The notes under the pieces: generated by a model
Database searches by the model: none
What the model saw: the letters and a program-made list of their open reading frames with translations, nothing else
What the model was told of the DNA's origin: nothing
Part shown: positions 63,227 through 64,000 of the stretch, piece after piece
Layout of the letters: each line of letters begins with the position of its first letter
How positions within the stretch are numbered: the first letter of the stretch is position 1
NCBI GenBank assembly: GCA_020723285.1
Contig: DYJE01000001.1
Span: 311,509-375,508, forward strand
DNA from: Desulforapulum autotrophicum
GTDB taxonomy: Bacteria > Desulfobacterota > Desulfobacteria > Desulfobacterales > Desulfolunaceae
DNA length: 64,000 nucleotides
Reading direction: 5' to 3'
Program-made: the position numbers and the translations under genes

Positions 63227-64000
63227 ATGATGAACTCACAAAATTATTCACCATCCGAGCCATGCCATTTCTCCAATGGATTCGAAACATTGTTTGAAAA
63301 CAAGGGAACGGCCGTGATGGTTATCGATGAAGACATGACCATTCTCCGCGTGAACGATATCCTTGAAAAACTATCCGGTTATACTAAAAAGGATATCCTG
63401 AACCAGAAAAACATGACGCGGTTCGTTCACCCCGATGACCTGGACACACTGATTTTTCATCATAAAATCAGACGGATCGATCCGCAAAGCGTACCGTCTG
63501 TCTGTCAGTGTCGCCTGGTTCACAAGGACGAACAGATCAAAACTTACACGCTTCGCGTTTCATTGATCCCCAACACGAAAAAATCCATCATCTCATTCCA
63601 AGACAGCCTTCCAGCCCCTGTGATCCGGCCTCTTAAAACCTCAAAGGCACAGATGTTCCAACTGATGGCCGAAAATACCACGGATCAGGTTTTCATCGCG
63701 GATCTCGACGCCAATATCCTTTACATCAGCCCGTCTGTTGAAAAAATCTCCGGATACACACAGGAAGAATTCAAACTCCTGACCCCCAGGGAATATTTTG
63801 CCCCGGCGTCCTACGAAAAGGCAAAACGGAAAATTCTCAAAGGCATCGAGGGGAGATACGACATCACCCGGCCTTTTCTCACCGAATACGAGATCATCCA
63901 CAAGAACGGAGAGTACAAGTGGATTGAGACCCTTGTCCAATTCATCGTCGACGATCATGGAAAACCGGTGGAAATCACCGGAGCATCCAGGGACATCACG
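63227..64000 (+). CDS. PAS-domain sensor protein, 3' end outside the window
   Basis: 258 codons, open to the right edge. Two PAS domains are visible: about 15-125 (GTAVMVIDEDMTILRVNDIL; FVHPDDLDTL) and about 145-258 (LMAENTTDQVFIADLDANIL; HKNGEYKWIETLVQFIVD; GASRDIT). No output domain lies inside the window; such a start usually leads to a histidine kinase or a diguanylate cyclase. The ATG at 63227 (ATGATG) is the best start; its ribosome-binding site is weak. Confidence 0.85.
   Translation, partial: MMNSQNYSPSEPCHFSNGFETLFENKGTAVMVIDEDMTILRVNDILEKLSGYTKKDILNQKNMTRFVHPDDLDTLIFHHKIRRIDPQSVPSVCQCRLVHKDEQIKTYTLRVSLIPNTKKSIISFQDSLPAPVIRPLKTSKAQMFQLMAENTTDQVFIADLDANILYISPSVEKISGYTQEEFKLLTPREYFAPASYEKAKRKILKGIEGRYDITRPFLTEYEIIHKNGEYKWIETLVQFIVDDHGKPVEITGASRDIT

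Overview
The window reads as a chromosomal piece of a Gram-negative, strictly anaerobic bacterium, most like a fatty-acid-oxidising sulfate-reducing deltaproteobacterium (Desulfobacteraceae-type). This is inferred from gene content: acyl-CoA dehydrogenases, acyl-CoA synthetase, thiolase, enoyl-CoA hydratase, indolepyruvate:ferredoxin oxidoreductase, rubrerythrin, ferredoxins, sigma54 regulators, large hybrid kinases and MglA/PilZ/DUF4388 signalling. No rRNA gene or other decisive taxonomic marker is present. There is one tRNA and no sign of prophage, insertion sequence or CRISPR.

Layout. 1-2.5 kb: two consecutive acyl-CoA dehydrogenase genes; the second has lost the canonical catalytic Glu. 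2.8-5.6 kb: a sigma54 activator with a degenerate ArsC/LMW-phosphatase-like sensor domain, then a ferredoxin-rubrerythrin operon preceded by a good -24/-12 promoter. 5.6-19.6 kb: a very AT-rich, one-directional (minus) cluster with two MglA-type small GTPases, roadblock proteins, DUF4388/PATAN-like proteins, PilZ proteins, a TPR-PilB-like ATPase, a zinc-ribbon/Cache/HAMP membrane protein and an embedded purC. It also holds two decayed genes that conventional ORF calling would miss. 20.2-25.8 kb: a TonB-dependent receptor, a YfiR-like protein and a CHASE8 hybrid histidine kinase in one operon. 26-30 kb: a DUF255/thioredoxin-fold protein, purB and a MerR regulator. 30.5-34.6 kb: thiolase, acyl-CoA synthetase and enoyl-CoA hydratase. 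34.7-37 kb: a DUF3141 alpha/beta-hydrolase with a TerB-like tail. 37.3-40.7 kb: a hybrid kinase whose membrane domain resembles the quorum sensor CqsS. 40.9-43.4 kb: iorAB. 43.6-45.3 kb: a GIY-YIG protein, a nest of about 280-bp palindromic repeats and tRNA-Ala(GGC). 45.4-49.3 kb: an RNA methyltransferase, a DUF362 ferredoxin protein, a YkgJ cysteine-cluster protein and a Fic-fold protein. 49.3-54.8 kb: a chemotaxis operon (cheA-cheD-HDOD-cheY-cheX-cheB). 55-56.6 kb: a zinc-ribbon protein and a YcgR-like PilZ protein. 56.7-63 kb: a MarR-adaptor-RND efflux operon in which the RND pump and a TolC-like outer-membrane factor share one open reading frame. The window ends inside a PAS sensor gene.

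The strongest candidates for new biology are the AT-rich GTPase/PATAN/PilZ/PilB-like cluster, the RND-outer-membrane-factor fusion, the CqsS-like kinase and the YfiR-CHASE8-kinase operon. All functional statements rest on motif recognition by eye; no database search was run.
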